Below are positions 38,401 to 47,360 of a stretch of DNA of 64,000 nt, in pieces; positions within the stretch are counted from its first letter, which is position 1; the number at the start of each line of letters is the position of its first letter. The position numbers and the translations under genes were made by a program. This stretch comes from Verrucomicrobiia bacterium (GTDB taxonomy: Bacteria; Verrucomicrobiota; Verrucomicrobiia; Limisphaerales; JAEYXS01): NCBI GenBank assembly GCA_036405135.1, contig DASWYF010000009.1, positions 62,001-126,000 of the forward strand, given 5' to 3'. The notes below the pieces were generated by a model that had not been told where the DNA came from, searched no databases, and saw nothing but the letters and a program-made list of their open reading frames with translations.

Positions 38401-39132
38401 CTACTTCTTCGGCAACTGCGCCTCAATCACACTCGCCACCTGCTTGCCCAATGTTTGAGAACCTTCCGCATTGAAATGAACATCCTTCGGCCTCTGATGC
38501 GTCGCCAGCGTCGGCGTGATGAATGCATTCAGATCATTGATCTGCACGCCTTCCTCCTTCATCACTTTCTCGGCTACCTTGTTGTAAACCGGGATGTCCT
38601 CAAACTTGCGCGGTGGATTCAAATCACCTTTCGGCACCGGCGTAGTCGTTGCCCAGATGACCTTGGCACCCGTCGCCTTCATCTTCTTCACCAGTTCGCG
38701 CAGATTCTTCTCATACTCCTCCGGCTCCACCTGGCGCGTCGTCTCCGTCATGTACTTCGCATCATGCAGGCCGAAGTTGAAATGGATCACGTCCCATTTC
38801 CCCTTGCCCAACCACGCATCGATCTTCGCCGTACCAGTCTTCGTAGGACCGCCATTGGCCGGAATACGATGCACATTCGCCTTTCCTTCCAGCGCCTTCC
38901 GCACCGGCACCGTGTAACCGATGGAGATGGAATCCCCGATCAACAGCACGCGCGGCAAACCCGCCACATCCTCGATCGGCACCATCGCCGGATCAGGCGT
39001 TGCCTTCTTCGGAGCAGTCTTGACTTCCGGACTCTTGGCTTTCTCCGTTTTCGCTTTTTCTTCTGCCAGCACTGAGAACGTCAAAATGAGCGCCAGCATC
39101 GTCCCACCGATTCGCACCAATGCATCTTTCAT
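38401..39132 (-). CDS. Secreted SGNH/GDSL-type hydrolase
   Basis: A 243-residue exported esterase-like protein. After a signal peptide and a Lys/Pro-rich linker, block I is LLIGDSISIGYT with the catalytic serine, FNFGLHDAKYM replaces the usual GxND block III, and DVHFNAEGSQTLG supplies the Asp-His pair. These enzymes often deacetylate polysaccharides. It starts 20 bases after the DUF6807 gene stop, so the two are likely cotranscribed. Confidence 0.88.
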   Translation of the reverse strand: MKDALVRIGGTMLALILTFSVLAEEKAKTEKAKSPEVKTAPKKATPDPAMVPIEDVAGLPRVLLIGDSISIGYTVPVRKALEGKANVHRIPANGGPTKTGTAKIDAWLGKGKWDVIHFNFGLHDAKYMTETTRQVEPEEYEKNLRELVKKMKATGAKVIWATTTPVPKGDLNPPRKFEDIPVYNKVAEKVMKEEGVQINDLNAFITPTLATHQRPKDVHFNAEGSQTLGKQVASVIEAQLPKK

Positions 39133-39152
39133 AAGTTTAGAAATCTTGGAGG

Positions 39153-40169
39153 TTATTTCTTCTCCTTCGCATACTCCGCATAAGCCGCCTCGATACCCGC
39201 CGCCTTCGGCTCACCCTTGTGCAGGATAATCCGATGCCGCAGCACCAGCTTCTCACCCGACTTCAAAGTGATCGTCCCATCCGGCGCATCCTTATCGAGA
39301 TTCTTCGTGCCGAACGGATTCGCCGTCAGCAAACCATACGTGCGCACATGCCACGGTGTCGGATGACGGAAACTGGACGGATGATTCAGCATCGTGATGC
39401 CCACCATCTCACCTTCCAGCGGCCCATAGTAAGAACACCAAGTAGCACGTGTGCCCCACGCATCCTTGTCCACCTTGCCCTCGCTCGTAAGGATCTTGCC
39501 CCCCATCTTCTTGTCCACGGACATCACTGTGGGAACACGCACACTGAAACCCGCATCCTTCGCATCTTCCAACGTCACATCGCCAGCAGACGCCTTGAAC
39601 TCGATGTCACAATCGATGATGTGATTGCCCTTCTCCACCCGGAAGGTATAGCGGCGTTCATCTTCCATCAGTTTCTTACCCTTCACATCGAAGTAATCAT
39701 TCACGCTCACGATGATCGCCTTGTCAGGGTAAACGCCCGTCTCCTTGAACTCGCGATGCTTCGTGCTGCCCATCCGCAGGCCGCGCGCCTTCATGGATTC
39801 GCTCTTGGTGCCTTCCACACTCTTCGGCTCATGCCATGTGTCAGCGCCACTCACACCCTCATGCCCGAACCAGATGCCGCGATGATGAGGATGATCCTGC
39901 TGCTCGGTCTTGATATCATCCATCGGATACGCGCGGGTCATAGGCTGCCCCGTCGGCCCCATCACCGGCCAGAAGTAGGGCTTGTTGGAATCACCTTTGA
40001 AAACGTATTTCGTGAACAGCTTGCCATCATGCTTGATGGTCACCAATCCATCGGTCTTCTCGATAGAAAAACCTTTGGACTTGTCAGCGGCTGCCAGTGG
40101 CAGGGCCATTCCGGCCAAAAGAAGCAAACAGGCGGCGCGGCGGGAAATTTTCGTCAGATAAATACTCAT
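39153..40169 (-). CDS. Secreted DUF6807 (PmoA-like) protein
   Basis: A 338-residue protein with a Sec signal (AACLLLLAGMALPLAAA). Family signatures are visible: YFWPVMGPTGQPMTRAYP, DHPHHRGIWFGHEGV and WCSYYGPLEGEMVGITMLNHPSSFRHPTPWHVRTYGL. DUF6807 members are widespread in Planctomycetes and Verrucomicrobia in carbohydrate loci; activity not established. Its start codon ATG overlaps by symmetry with an ATG on the other strand, and the DnaJ-like gene diverges from it. Confidence 0.85.
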   Translation of the reverse strand: MSIYLTKISRRAACLLLLAGMALPLAAADKSKGFSIEKTDGLVTIKHDGKLFTKYVFKGDSNKPYFWPVMGPTGQPMTRAYPMDDIKTEQQDHPHHRGIWFGHEGVSGADTWHEPKSVEGTKSESMKARGLRMGSTKHREFKETGVYPDKAIIVSVNDYFDVKGKKLMEDERRYTFRVEKGNHIIDCDIEFKASAGDVTLEDAKDAGFSVRVPTVMSVDKKMGGKILTSEGKVDKDAWGTRATWCSYYGPLEGEMVGITMLNHPSSFRHPTPWHVRTYGLLTANPFGTKNLDKDAPDGTITLKSGEKLVLRHRIILHKGEPKAAGIEAAYAEYAKEKK

Positions 40170-40233
40170 GCGTGAGTGCTACAGATACAAAGCCAAGTCC
40201 CTTCCGTCACGCAGAGAATTCACCCTGTTTTCG

Positions 40234-41016
40234 ATGTTCACTATTTCCGTTTCGCCCTTTCCGGGCTACCCTCTGGTCTTGCGCAATACTGAACCAGATC
40301 ACTACGCCATCCTCGGTCTCGACCGCAAATGCACGGAAGACCAGATCCGCGCCGCCTACCGCATCCTCGCCAAGCGTTTTCACCCAGATGTGAACCAAGG
40401 CTCTGCCGATGCCATGGAGCGCACCCAGGCTATCAACGCCGCCTACGAAACGCTAAGCGACCCCGAGAAACGCAGTGCTTACGATCAAGACCGCGAATCG
40501 CGCAAGGCGGAGAAATCCAAGAGCCCCAACCGTTCAGGCAAGGCCGATCGCAACATCAATCAGGATGTACATCTGAAGATCGAGGAATTCCTGCGGGGCA
40601 CTACCCTAGATGTGAAGGTGAACGATCCAGGCAACCCAGAAGGCCCAGAGTCCTACGAACTCATTGTCCCGCCTGAAACCGCTCCTGGCTCACGCTTCAA
40701 AGTGCCACGCGATGGCGGCGGTTTCGTCATCGTCCGCGCTAAAGCCCAGCCTGGCTTCCGCTTCAAAGTGCGCGGCTCCGATCTTCGTTGCGACCTGAAG
40801 ATAACAGCTAAGCGAGCTGCTCAAGGAGGCTCGGAAATCTTGGCAGGCGCTAATGGCACCATGGTGCGCGTGCCCATCCCCGCTGGCATCGCTCGCGGTG
40901 AGACCATCCGCATCTCCGGTGAAGGTATGCCAAAACCCCGTGGCAATCGCGGCGACCTCCTCGTCCGCATCATGTATCGCCCGGAGGTGAAGATCACCCG
41001 TGCTGGACGGCGCTAA
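40234..41016 (+). CDS. DnaJ/CbpA-like co-chaperone
   Basis: A 260-residue protein with an N-terminal J domain (DHYAILGLDRKCTEDQIRAAYR, HPDVNQGS and the HPD tripeptide, then INAAYETLSDPEKRSAYD). A short Ser/Lys linker leads to a DnaJ C-terminal substrate domain (HLKIEEFLRGTTLDVKV, VPPETAPGSRFKVPRDG, VRVPIPAGIARGETIRISGEGMP). There is no Cys-rich zinc region, so it is CbpA-type. The ATG at 40234 is preferred over 40168, which would sit on the divergent DUF6807 start. A natural partner is an Hsp70 such as the one at 30643. Confidence 0.88.
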   Translation: MFTISVSPFPGYPLVLRNTEPDHYAILGLDRKCTEDQIRAAYRILAKRFHPDVNQGSADAMERTQAINAAYETLSDPEKRSAYDQDRESRKAEKSKSPNRSGKADRNINQDVHLKIEEFLRGTTLDVKVNDPGNPEGPESYELIVPPETAPGSRFKVPRDGGGFVIVRAKAQPGFRFKVRGSDLRCDLKITAKRAAQGGSEILAGANGTMVRVPIPAGIARGETIRISGEGMPKPRGNRGDLLVRIMYRPEVKITRAGRR

Positions 41017-41024
41017 GCTCAACT

Positions 41025-42401
41025 CTACTGAGCTTCAGTCTTGCCCGCCTTTTCCAGACGGGCAGCATTGGCTTTCTTCCACTCCTCACCGAGTTCTTGC
41101 ACTGATTTTCCCGTCAGCGTTTGCCAAGTCTGTTCGGTATACTCACCACGCCTTGCTGCTGCATTCAATTTGAGAACAACATCTTTGCCGTAGTTCGCCG
41201 TCACCCAGTTCAGGAAATTCCCCGTGATGCGATAGCTGGCATCATACTTCACGGAATCGATATTACGCGCCGTGACCTCAGCTCCCTTCGTCTGCGGTTC
41301 ATACAAGAACCAGCGGATGTAATCTGGTATCCCCTCCACGATCCATCCCGGCACCCGATTCCCACCACGCACACGACCGTAGCTCTGGATGATATGCACC
41401 ATCTCATGCACCACAGAGCCCAGTGCCTCACGCTTCAATTCTTTCCGGAACCACGTGCTGTTCAGATTGATCTGGCCGCCACCCGCCGAAGCTGGCAAGC
41501 CGCCGATATCATTGCGGAACTTCAACGTCACCTTGGCTGGCGCAGTAAATCCTTCACTTGGGAGCATCGTCACCAGCTTCGGATACCATTCGATGACTAC
41601 CGGCTTCAGCTCCTTCTCCGCCCACTCAGCCAGATCAGGCGCTGCCGTCACATCCAGCAGGAATTGATACTTCCCTTCCGCGGCAGTGAACTCCTTCACG
41701 ATCTTTGGCCCCACTGGCACCACCGAACTCGTCGGAGCTGGCCCCTTCGCATCGATGACATCGATCTCGCTGAAAAACGTGTTCCCGAAAGCATCACGAT
41801 CTTCCGTGCGGGAAATCTCAAACAGCAGATGGCGATGATCACCTAACACCTCGCCCTTGCTGTCACTGATCGCCACCGCGTATTGCCCTCCACCATCACC
41901 GTCCTTGGGCCGCGTATCCACGCTCGCAATCAATTTCCAACCACACGATTCCGGTGATACTCCCTTTCTAGGAGCCGCTTCAAATCCCTGCCCCTCGCCA
42001 CTGGCACCATAAACCTTATAAACCTGCGGACCACGCGTCCCCGCATGCCATGAGTAGGAATTAATCTGTTTGACGGAAACACTTCGGCCCAAATCAACAG
42101 AGATTCTGCCGCCATCTATTCCCGCTCGAAAAAAGAAGTTCGCACCCGGCTGATCTTCACCCGTTGGCACCTTGCCATCATGTAAGACCGCCAGTTCACC
42201 ACCGTTGCGATCCCGCTCGCCATCCACGATGACAAACTTCGCCTCTGTCGCCGCATCATTGTTTGCGGGCAGTGGCACCCTCTTGAACGTGAAGCCCGCT
42301 CCAGATGCATCATGCTCGAACACCACTTTCGGTTCAGCTGATAAAGACAACGAACCGGCGAGCAAACCAATACCCGTTAAAAGATAACGCAGCGAAATCA
42401 T
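41025..42401 (-). CDS. Secreted metallopeptidase of the basic secretory protein family
   Basis: A 458-residue exported protein. Signal peptide LRYLLTGIGLLAGSLSLSA; residues about 30-220 form a discoidin-like or sugar-binding beta domain, and about 240-440 the BSP peptidase-like domain. The zinc motif is H332-E333-x-x-H336 (VVHEMVHIIQSYG), followed by WIVEGIPDYIRW, which supplies the third ligand region. It lies 8 bases after a GH18 chitinase gene and is likely cotranscribed, suggesting joint attack on chitin-protein material. Confidence 0.85.
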   Translation of the reverse strand: MISLRYLLTGIGLLAGSLSLSAEPKVVFEHDASGAGFTFKRVPLPANNDAATEAKFVIVDGERDRNGGELAVLHDGKVPTGEDQPGANFFFRAGIDGGRISVDLGRSVSVKQINSYSWHAGTRGPQVYKVYGASGEGQGFEAAPRKGVSPESCGWKLIASVDTRPKDGDGGGQYAVAISDSKGEVLGDHRHLLFEISRTEDRDAFGNTFFSEIDVIDAKGPAPTSSVVPVGPKIVKEFTAAEGKYQFLLDVTAAPDLAEWAEKELKPVVIEWYPKLVTMLPSEGFTAPAKVTLKFRNDIGGLPASAGGGQINLNSTWFRKELKREALGSVVHEMVHIIQSYGRVRGGNRVPGWIVEGIPDYIRWFLYEPQTKGAEVTARNIDSVKYDASYRITGNFLNWVTANYGKDVVLKLNAAARRGEYTEQTWQTLTGKSVQELGEEWKKANAARLEKAGKTEAQ

Positions 42402-42409
42402 ATAAACGC

Positions 42410-43405
42410 CTAAGGCTTCACATCCTGCTTCACCGTTTTCTTCCCCTTCAGCGTTTCATCGATGGCCGAGAGCAGTGAGTTCTCCCCTTTCACATCATTA
42501 TCCAGCGACCAAATCATGATGCCACCCAAGCCCTCATCCACCACGTACTGCGTCTTCGCCTTGATCGTCGGGATGCCGTTATACCAAATCGTGCTGCCGA
42601 TCTGATCCACCTTTTCTGCGCCCGGATACTTCTTCAGAATGTCGTTATAAGCGTAGGAAGATTTGCTGAATGCTTCACCGAAGCCATAGCCGTAGAACGG
42701 CACGCCCAGCACCGCCTTCGATTTCGGCAATCCCTTATCCAGCCAGAACTTCACATTGTTCTTCGCGAATTCCATCGAGGAATGCTGGCCAGGCGCATTG
42801 GGATTCCACGTTCCTGCTCCGTCATACGCCATGATGTTCACGAAATCGAAATGCTTCAGCGTCTCGTCCTTCACCTTATTGCCGCCGTATCCTTTGGAGA
42901 GCGCAGAGGTCAGCAGCTTGCCCTTCGGCTTCAACTCCTTCGCCAGATCCTCGATGAACGCACCGTAATCCTGATTGATGGAAGGCCCCTCGATATCCAC
43001 ATCCAAGCCATCATAGCCATGTGTCTCCACATACTCGGCCAGCTTCTTCGTGAACATCGCCCGTTTACTGTCCGAGATAAGATCGAAATAACGGGCCAGC
43101 AACGCCTTGTTCCCCGAGGCCGCACCACCACCGATGGAGATCAGCACCTTGACCTTGTTCTCCTTCGCTTTCTTGATCAGCACCTCGTTCCGCTTGCTGG
43201 CTGAAAGATTCCCCTCCGCATCTTTGGGATTCTCAAACGCGATATTGATATGCGTAATCTTCCCGTATTCGATCGACTCGGAGAACGTGTTCAGATCCAC
43301 CCAGTTCGGCACATAGGCAACGACGCGGTTCTCCGCCCTTGCTGTCAGAACGCATAAGACAAGCGCTAGAAACATCTGCCCCGTGAACCGCAAATGAGTG
43401 AACAT
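42410..43405 (-). CDS. Secreted GH18 glycosidase (chitinase-like)
   Basis: A 331-residue glycoside hydrolase family 18 protein. Signal peptide QMFLALVLCVLTARA. The catalytic DxxDxDxE motif is DGLDVDIEG with the acid E139; upstream VKVLISIGGGAASG is the second family signature, and MIWSLDNDVKGENSLL the C-terminal one. It hydrolyses beta-1,4 N-acetylglucosamine chains or a related substrate; chitinase is likely but endo-N-acetylglucosaminidase is possible. First gene of a pair with the BSP metallopeptidase. Confidence 0.92.
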   Translation of the reverse strand: MFTHLRFTGQMFLALVLCVLTARAENRVVAYVPNWVDLNTFSESIEYGKITHINIAFENPKDAEGNLSASKRNEVLIKKAKENKVKVLISIGGGAASGNKALLARYFDLISDSKRAMFTKKLAEYVETHGYDGLDVDIEGPSINQDYGAFIEDLAKELKPKGKLLTSALSKGYGGNKVKDETLKHFDFVNIMAYDGAGTWNPNAPGQHSSMEFAKNNVKFWLDKGLPKSKAVLGVPFYGYGFGEAFSKSSYAYNDILKKYPGAEKVDQIGSTIWYNGIPTIKAKTQYVVDEGLGGIMIWSLDNDVKGENSLLSAIDETLKGKKTVKQDVKP

Positions 43406-43454
43406 GGGCCAACCCTAAGGCTCGCCGCTCGCAGTCTTCAACTCTGAAAACTCC

Positions 43455-45740
43455 TCACTTCTTGAACACAACCTTCAATGCATTCACCAGTTTGTCCTGC
43501 GTGAAAGGCTTCTCGAGAATCGAACTGACTCCCAGCGCCTTGAATTCCTTGGCCTCTCGCTCGTCCAGCCGTCCGCTCGCTACGATGATGCCCACATCCG
43601 GCAGCATGCGTTTGAGAGCGCGCACAAAGGAAAGACCATCCATGTGCGGCATGTGCAGATCAGTAAGCACGGCACGAAGCTCATTGCGCTTTTCCGCCAC
43701 CTGGATAAGTGCCTCCGTGCCATCCGACGCGGTAAGCACATTGAAATTCAGCGATGTCAGCACCGCACGCGCCGCCTGTCTCACGCTGGGTTCATCATCA
43801 GCCACCAGGATCGTTTCGCCATTACCACGGAATCCATCAATCGTTCTATCCCCGTTCGTTGCGACTGATTCTTCACCATGCGCAGGCAGATAGACAGTGA
43901 ATGTTGTTCCCTCAGATGGCACTGAGTAAACCCGGACGAAACCTCCATGACTCTTCACGATGCCGATCACCGTGGAAAGCCCCAAGCCCGTCCCCTTGTC
44001 CGGTCCCTTCGTGCTGAAGAACGGCTCGAATATCCGCTCGATGATCTCCGGCGGAATGCCCGTGCCGGTATCAGTTACTCGCCACACCACATAACTGCCG
44101 GGTTTAGCTTCTGGCACTGATGCAGCGTAGGCTACATCCAGCTCCACATTCTCCGCTTCCAGCGTCAGCGTGCCGCCATTCGGCATCGCATCCCGGGCAT
44201 TCACGCACAGATTGAGCAGCACCTGATGGAGCTGCGTAGAGTCCCCCAGAATGGTTTTGAGATCCTTTGGAAACAATGCCTGCGTGCGGATGTTTTTCGG
44301 GAACGTTCCTTTGACAATCTTTTCCATCTCCTTTAGCAGATGTAGTGGCTGGATCAACAGGCGTGCGCCTTCCACTCCCTTCGCAAACGTCAGAAGCTGA
44401 CGCACCATCTCGGCACCGCGCTTTGCGCTCACCTCCACCATGTCGATCATGTCGGATGAGCCCGGATACTCCATCTTCATCAGCTCCACGCTCATGAGAA
44501 TAGGAGCCAGCGCGTTGTTCAGATCATGCGCCACGCCTCCCGCCAAAGTGCCGATGCTTTCCAATCTTTGGGTACGCAGCATCTGTCCTTCCGCGCGTTT
44601 TTTTTCAGTGATGTCTTTTGCTGTCCCGCCGATGCGGATGATCGCACCGCTAGAGTTCCGGATTGGAGTTCCGCTAGCCAGCACAAGGCTGGTGGAGCGA
44701 TCCGGTTTGATGATGCGATACTCGGAATCGAATCGTGGCGTTGTCCCTAAAATGCAATCTTTCCACGCCTGCCGGACTTGAGGCTGGTCCTCCACATGGA
44801 TGGATTCCATCCAGATATCTGGGTTCTGATAAATGTGGTCTGGTTTGAATCCCAGCACTTTTTCCGATGCCGGACTGATATAAGTAAGAACCTGAGGATT
44901 CAGGCTGACAAACCAGAAGACTTCCCCGCTCTGCTCCGCAAGCTGTCTAAATCGTTCTTCACTCTCCGTCATCGCCTGCACAGCACGCACTTTCTCTGTG
45001 ATGTCGGTATTGATGATGAGGACGGACTTGGGCCGGCCATGCTGATCATATAACAGATTGCGACGGCTCTCCACAATGATCTCCTTGCCATCCCGCGTGG
45101 ACTGGCTCAACTCGCCCATCCACTCACCTTTTTCCAGAAGCAACCGATACGCTTCTTCCCGCCGACGTGAGTTGTCCGTGGAAAAAAGTTCATCCGCACG
45201 TTTGCCGATGGCCTCTTCTGCCGTCCAGCCGTAGATGCGCTCCGCCCCTTTGTTCCAATAGACGATGCGTTGATCCAGATCGCGCACGTAGATCGCGTCC
45301 TGCGCCTTATCCAGCAAGGCGGCCTGTTCATGCATCCGCTCTTCGGCCAAGTGCCGCTTGAGCATACCGTCTGCTTCGGATAACGCGCGGTTCACCGCTG
45401 CCGGCAAACGGTCAAGGCTGCCCTTCAACAAATAATCCGTAGCTCCATGCTGCAGACATTTCACCGCATCTTCTTCACCGATGGAACCGGAGATCAGCAA
45501 GACAGGGATGATCGGATGCTTTTTCCGGACGAGCTTCAGTGCAGATATCCCGTCATAATCAGGAATATTGTAGTCACAAAGGACAACCTGAAAATTTTCC
45601 CTCTCCAAGGCGGACTCAAATCCTTGGCGAGTGTTCACATGGGTGATGTCGCAGTTCAATCCGTTCGTTTGCAGCTTGCGCTGGATCAACTTGGCGTCGA
45701 TCGGACTGTCTTCCAGATGCAGTATGCGGATGATGCTCAT
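43455..45740 (-). CDS. Hybrid sensor histidine kinase with two receiver and two PAS domains
   Basis: A 761-residue cytoplasmic signalling protein. Order: receiver (1-120, phospho-acceptor D56 in LCDYNIPDYDG), PAS (about 138-250), PAS (about 262-380), HisKA with H405 in GGVAHDLNNAL, ATPase (about 500-630, with RVTDTGTGIPPEIIERIFEPFFSTK and GTGLGLSTV), and a C-terminal receiver (LVADDEPSVRQ, VLTDLHMPHMDG). No membrane segments. The ATG at 45740 starts the receiver fold; a TTG 30 bases upstream is less likely. The first receiver would get phosphate from another kinase. No response regulator with DNA-binding output is adjacent. Confidence 0.93.
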   Translation of the reverse strand: MSIIRILHLEDSPIDAKLIQRKLQTNGLNCDITHVNTRQGFESALERENFQVVLCDYNIPDYDGISALKLVRKKHPIIPVLLISGSIGEEDAVKCLQHGATDYLLKGSLDRLPAAVNRALSEADGMLKRHLAEERMHEQAALLDKAQDAIYVRDLDQRIVYWNKGAERIYGWTAEEAIGKRADELFSTDNSRRREEAYRLLLEKGEWMGELSQSTRDGKEIIVESRRNLLYDQHGRPKSVLIINTDITEKVRAVQAMTESEERFRQLAEQSGEVFWFVSLNPQVLTYISPASEKVLGFKPDHIYQNPDIWMESIHVEDQPQVRQAWKDCILGTTPRFDSEYRIIKPDRSTSLVLASGTPIRNSSGAIIRIGGTAKDITEKKRAEGQMLRTQRLESIGTLAGGVAHDLNNALAPILMSVELMKMEYPGSSDMIDMVEVSAKRGAEMVRQLLTFAKGVEGARLLIQPLHLLKEMEKIVKGTFPKNIRTQALFPKDLKTILGDSTQLHQVLLNLCVNARDAMPNGGTLTLEAENVELDVAYAASVPEAKPGSYVVWRVTDTGTGIPPEIIERIFEPFFSTKGPDKGTGLGLSTVIGIVKSHGGFVRVYSVPSEGTTFTVYLPAHGEESVATNGDRTIDGFRGNGETILVADDEPSVRQAARAVLTSLNFNVLTASDGTEALIQVAEKRNELRAVLTDLHMPHMDGLSFVRALKRMLPDVGIIVASGRLDEREAKEFKALGVSSILEKPFTQDKLVNALKVVFKK

Positions 45741-46135
45741 GATGCTGTCAGGTTGAGGATTGAAAAACAAACAGCCTCTGTTTCTTCGACTCGAAGATTT
45801 CCCGAAAAGTGTACTTGGCGATACGTCATAACGTCTCCGAAAGTGTACAAAATACCTCTACGCCCTCCCTGTGATACCATTGATTCTGCTGCCCCTTTAT
45901 TACCAATCAAGATTAAACAAGTTCCTTGCTAAAAAATATTATGACATACGAACACCCCACGAATAGCTAGACAAAAGTTATACAGCAGTAATTACTCACT
46001 CGCACGTTTCGTCATCGTCACTTGCAGATATTCATGACGATGTGCTTTGCGCCCACACCATTGTCAATTTTCATCTGCCTTTGGACAAAATGCACATTGT
46101 GCCGCACCTCACACCCCGTCTACTGTGGCACCTTT
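45741..46135. other. AT-rich intergenic region between kinase and phnA
   Basis: About 395 bases, markedly AT-rich near 45900-45990, with no credible gene. It should carry the divergent promoters for the sensor kinase and PhnA genes. I see TATTAT and TATACA stretches that could be -10 boxes, but no convincing -35 pair. Confidence 0.5.
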
Positions 46136-46477
46136 ATGAGCAAACCCGCTTGCCCGATGTGTACGATGGATGATGTTTTGGAACACGCAGACAAATACGA
46201 ATGCGTGACCTGTGGTCATGAATGGGAACGGGAAGCGCAGGCCGAAGCTCCGAGCGGTCCTCGCGTAGTAAAGGATGCCCACGGCAATATCTTGGCTGAC
46301 GGCGACCAAGTCATCCTCATCAAAGACCTGAAGCTCGGTGGCGGCAATCAGGTGCTCAAAGGCGGCTCAAAATCTAAAGCCATCCGTCTGGTAGATGGCG
46401 ACCATGAAATCTCCTGCAAAGTGGACGGCATCACCGTGGGATTAAAAGCGTGCTTCGTGAAGAAAGTGCAGGAGTAA
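46136..46477 (+). CDS. PhnA/YjdM-family zinc-ribbon protein
   Basis: A 113-residue protein. A four-cysteine zinc ribbon (CPMC and CVTCGHEW) opens the protein, followed by the conserved PhnA domain (VVKDAHGNILADGDQVILIKDLK then GGSKSKAIRLVDGDHEISCKVDG). Named PhnA after a gene next to the phosphonate operon in E. coli, but its function is unknown. The ATG at 46136 is the family start. Confidence 0.92.
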   Translation: MSKPACPMCTMDDVLEHADKYECVTCGHEWEREAQAEAPSGPRVVKDAHGNILADGDQVILIKDLKLGGGNQVLKGGSKSKAIRLVDGDHEISCKVDGITVGLKACFVKKVQE

Positions 46478-46481
46478 GAAT

Positions 46482-46515
46482 GAAGAAAAACCCAAGGCCT
46501 CATCGGCCTTGGGTT
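46482..46515 (-). terminator. Intrinsic terminator of the LamG-like gene
   Basis: Perfect 11-base arms AACCCAAGGCC (46489-46499) and GGCCTTGGGTT (46505-46515) with loop TCATC. Reading the minus strand the stem is followed by TTTTTCTTC. It sits between two convergent genes, so it may also slow plus-strand transcription from phnA. Confidence 0.85.
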
Positions 46516-46541
46516 GATCTGAAAACTATTCGCAGGATGAA

Positions 46542-47288
46542 TCACTTCGCTGGTTCGGCATTCCACACCTTGATGTCATCGAACAAGCCGTCCTTGCCGC
46601 CCACGCCCAATTCGATCTTGGACTTCGTGGCATGACCGATGCCCGGTGACTTCAAGTAAGCCATCGGTTTGCCATCGATCAGCACGCGCATCTCGTCACC
46701 CACTGTCTCGACGGTCATCGTGTACCATTTGTTCTGCTCGATCTTCGCAGGATAGGTCACCTGCTTGCCCTTCATGAGCTTGGCGACTTCATCTTTCTTC
46801 GTCGGATCTTCTTTGAGCTTCTTGATGGCCAGATTCTGGCTGCCTTCACGCTCATCCATGATGGTCACGCCATTCGTGCGGACGATGGCGCGGCACAGGT
46901 GGCCGTAGTGCGCTTCGGTATATTTGCGGTCATCGAACTCCACATCCACCAAACCGGCTCCAGCCAGATTGATACGCACCTCGATCACGCTGTCCTTCGT
47001 CGGGATTTCCAGACCATAGACTGCGGCATGCGCGGTGATCTCCTTTTTGCCTTCGGATGCCGGGATCGTCTTATCACGCGTCTGCGTACCTTTCAGCACA
47101 CCGTTCTCGAACTTAAACGTGTCCACGACCTTATGCCACGGCTTCGCCGGAGGATTGCTCTCCATGTTATCCGAGAAAAGCAGCTCCTTCTTCTTGGCGA
47201 GAGATTGATTGGGAACTGGTGGCAGATCGGCAGCAAAAGCGGCTGAAGTGATGAGTGAAAGTGCAGCAAAGAGAATACGCGTCTTCAT
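46542..47288 (-). CDS. Secreted concanavalin/LamG-like protein
   Basis: A 248-residue exported protein. Signal peptide KTRILFAALSLITSAAFA, then a beta-sandwich of the concanavalin A-like type (WHKVVDTFKFENGVLKGTQ, IEQNKWYTMTVETVGDEMRVLIDGKPMAYLKSPG, IELGVGGKDGLFDDIKVW). Similar to DUF1080/LamG proteins of Planctomycetes and Verrucomicrobia; no catalytic residues are apparent, so it may bind polysaccharide. Followed by a strong terminator. Confidence 0.8.
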   Translation of the reverse strand: MKTRILFAALSLITSAAFAADLPPVPNQSLAKKKELLFSDNMESNPPAKPWHKVVDTFKFENGVLKGTQTRDKTIPASEGKKEITAHAAVYGLEIPTKDSVIEVRINLAGAGLVDVEFDDRKYTEAHYGHLCRAIVRTNGVTIMDEREGSQNLAIKKLKEDPTKKDEVAKLMKGKQVTYPAKIEQNKWYTMTVETVGDEMRVLIDGKPMAYLKSPGIGHATKSKIELGVGGKDGLFDDIKVWNAEPAK

Positions 47289-47360
47289 AAATAATAGGGA
47301 CGCTATGTATCGTGGAACGACACTTCCCCTTTGGCAAGAGGCAAGTAAACGGCCTAAAAA

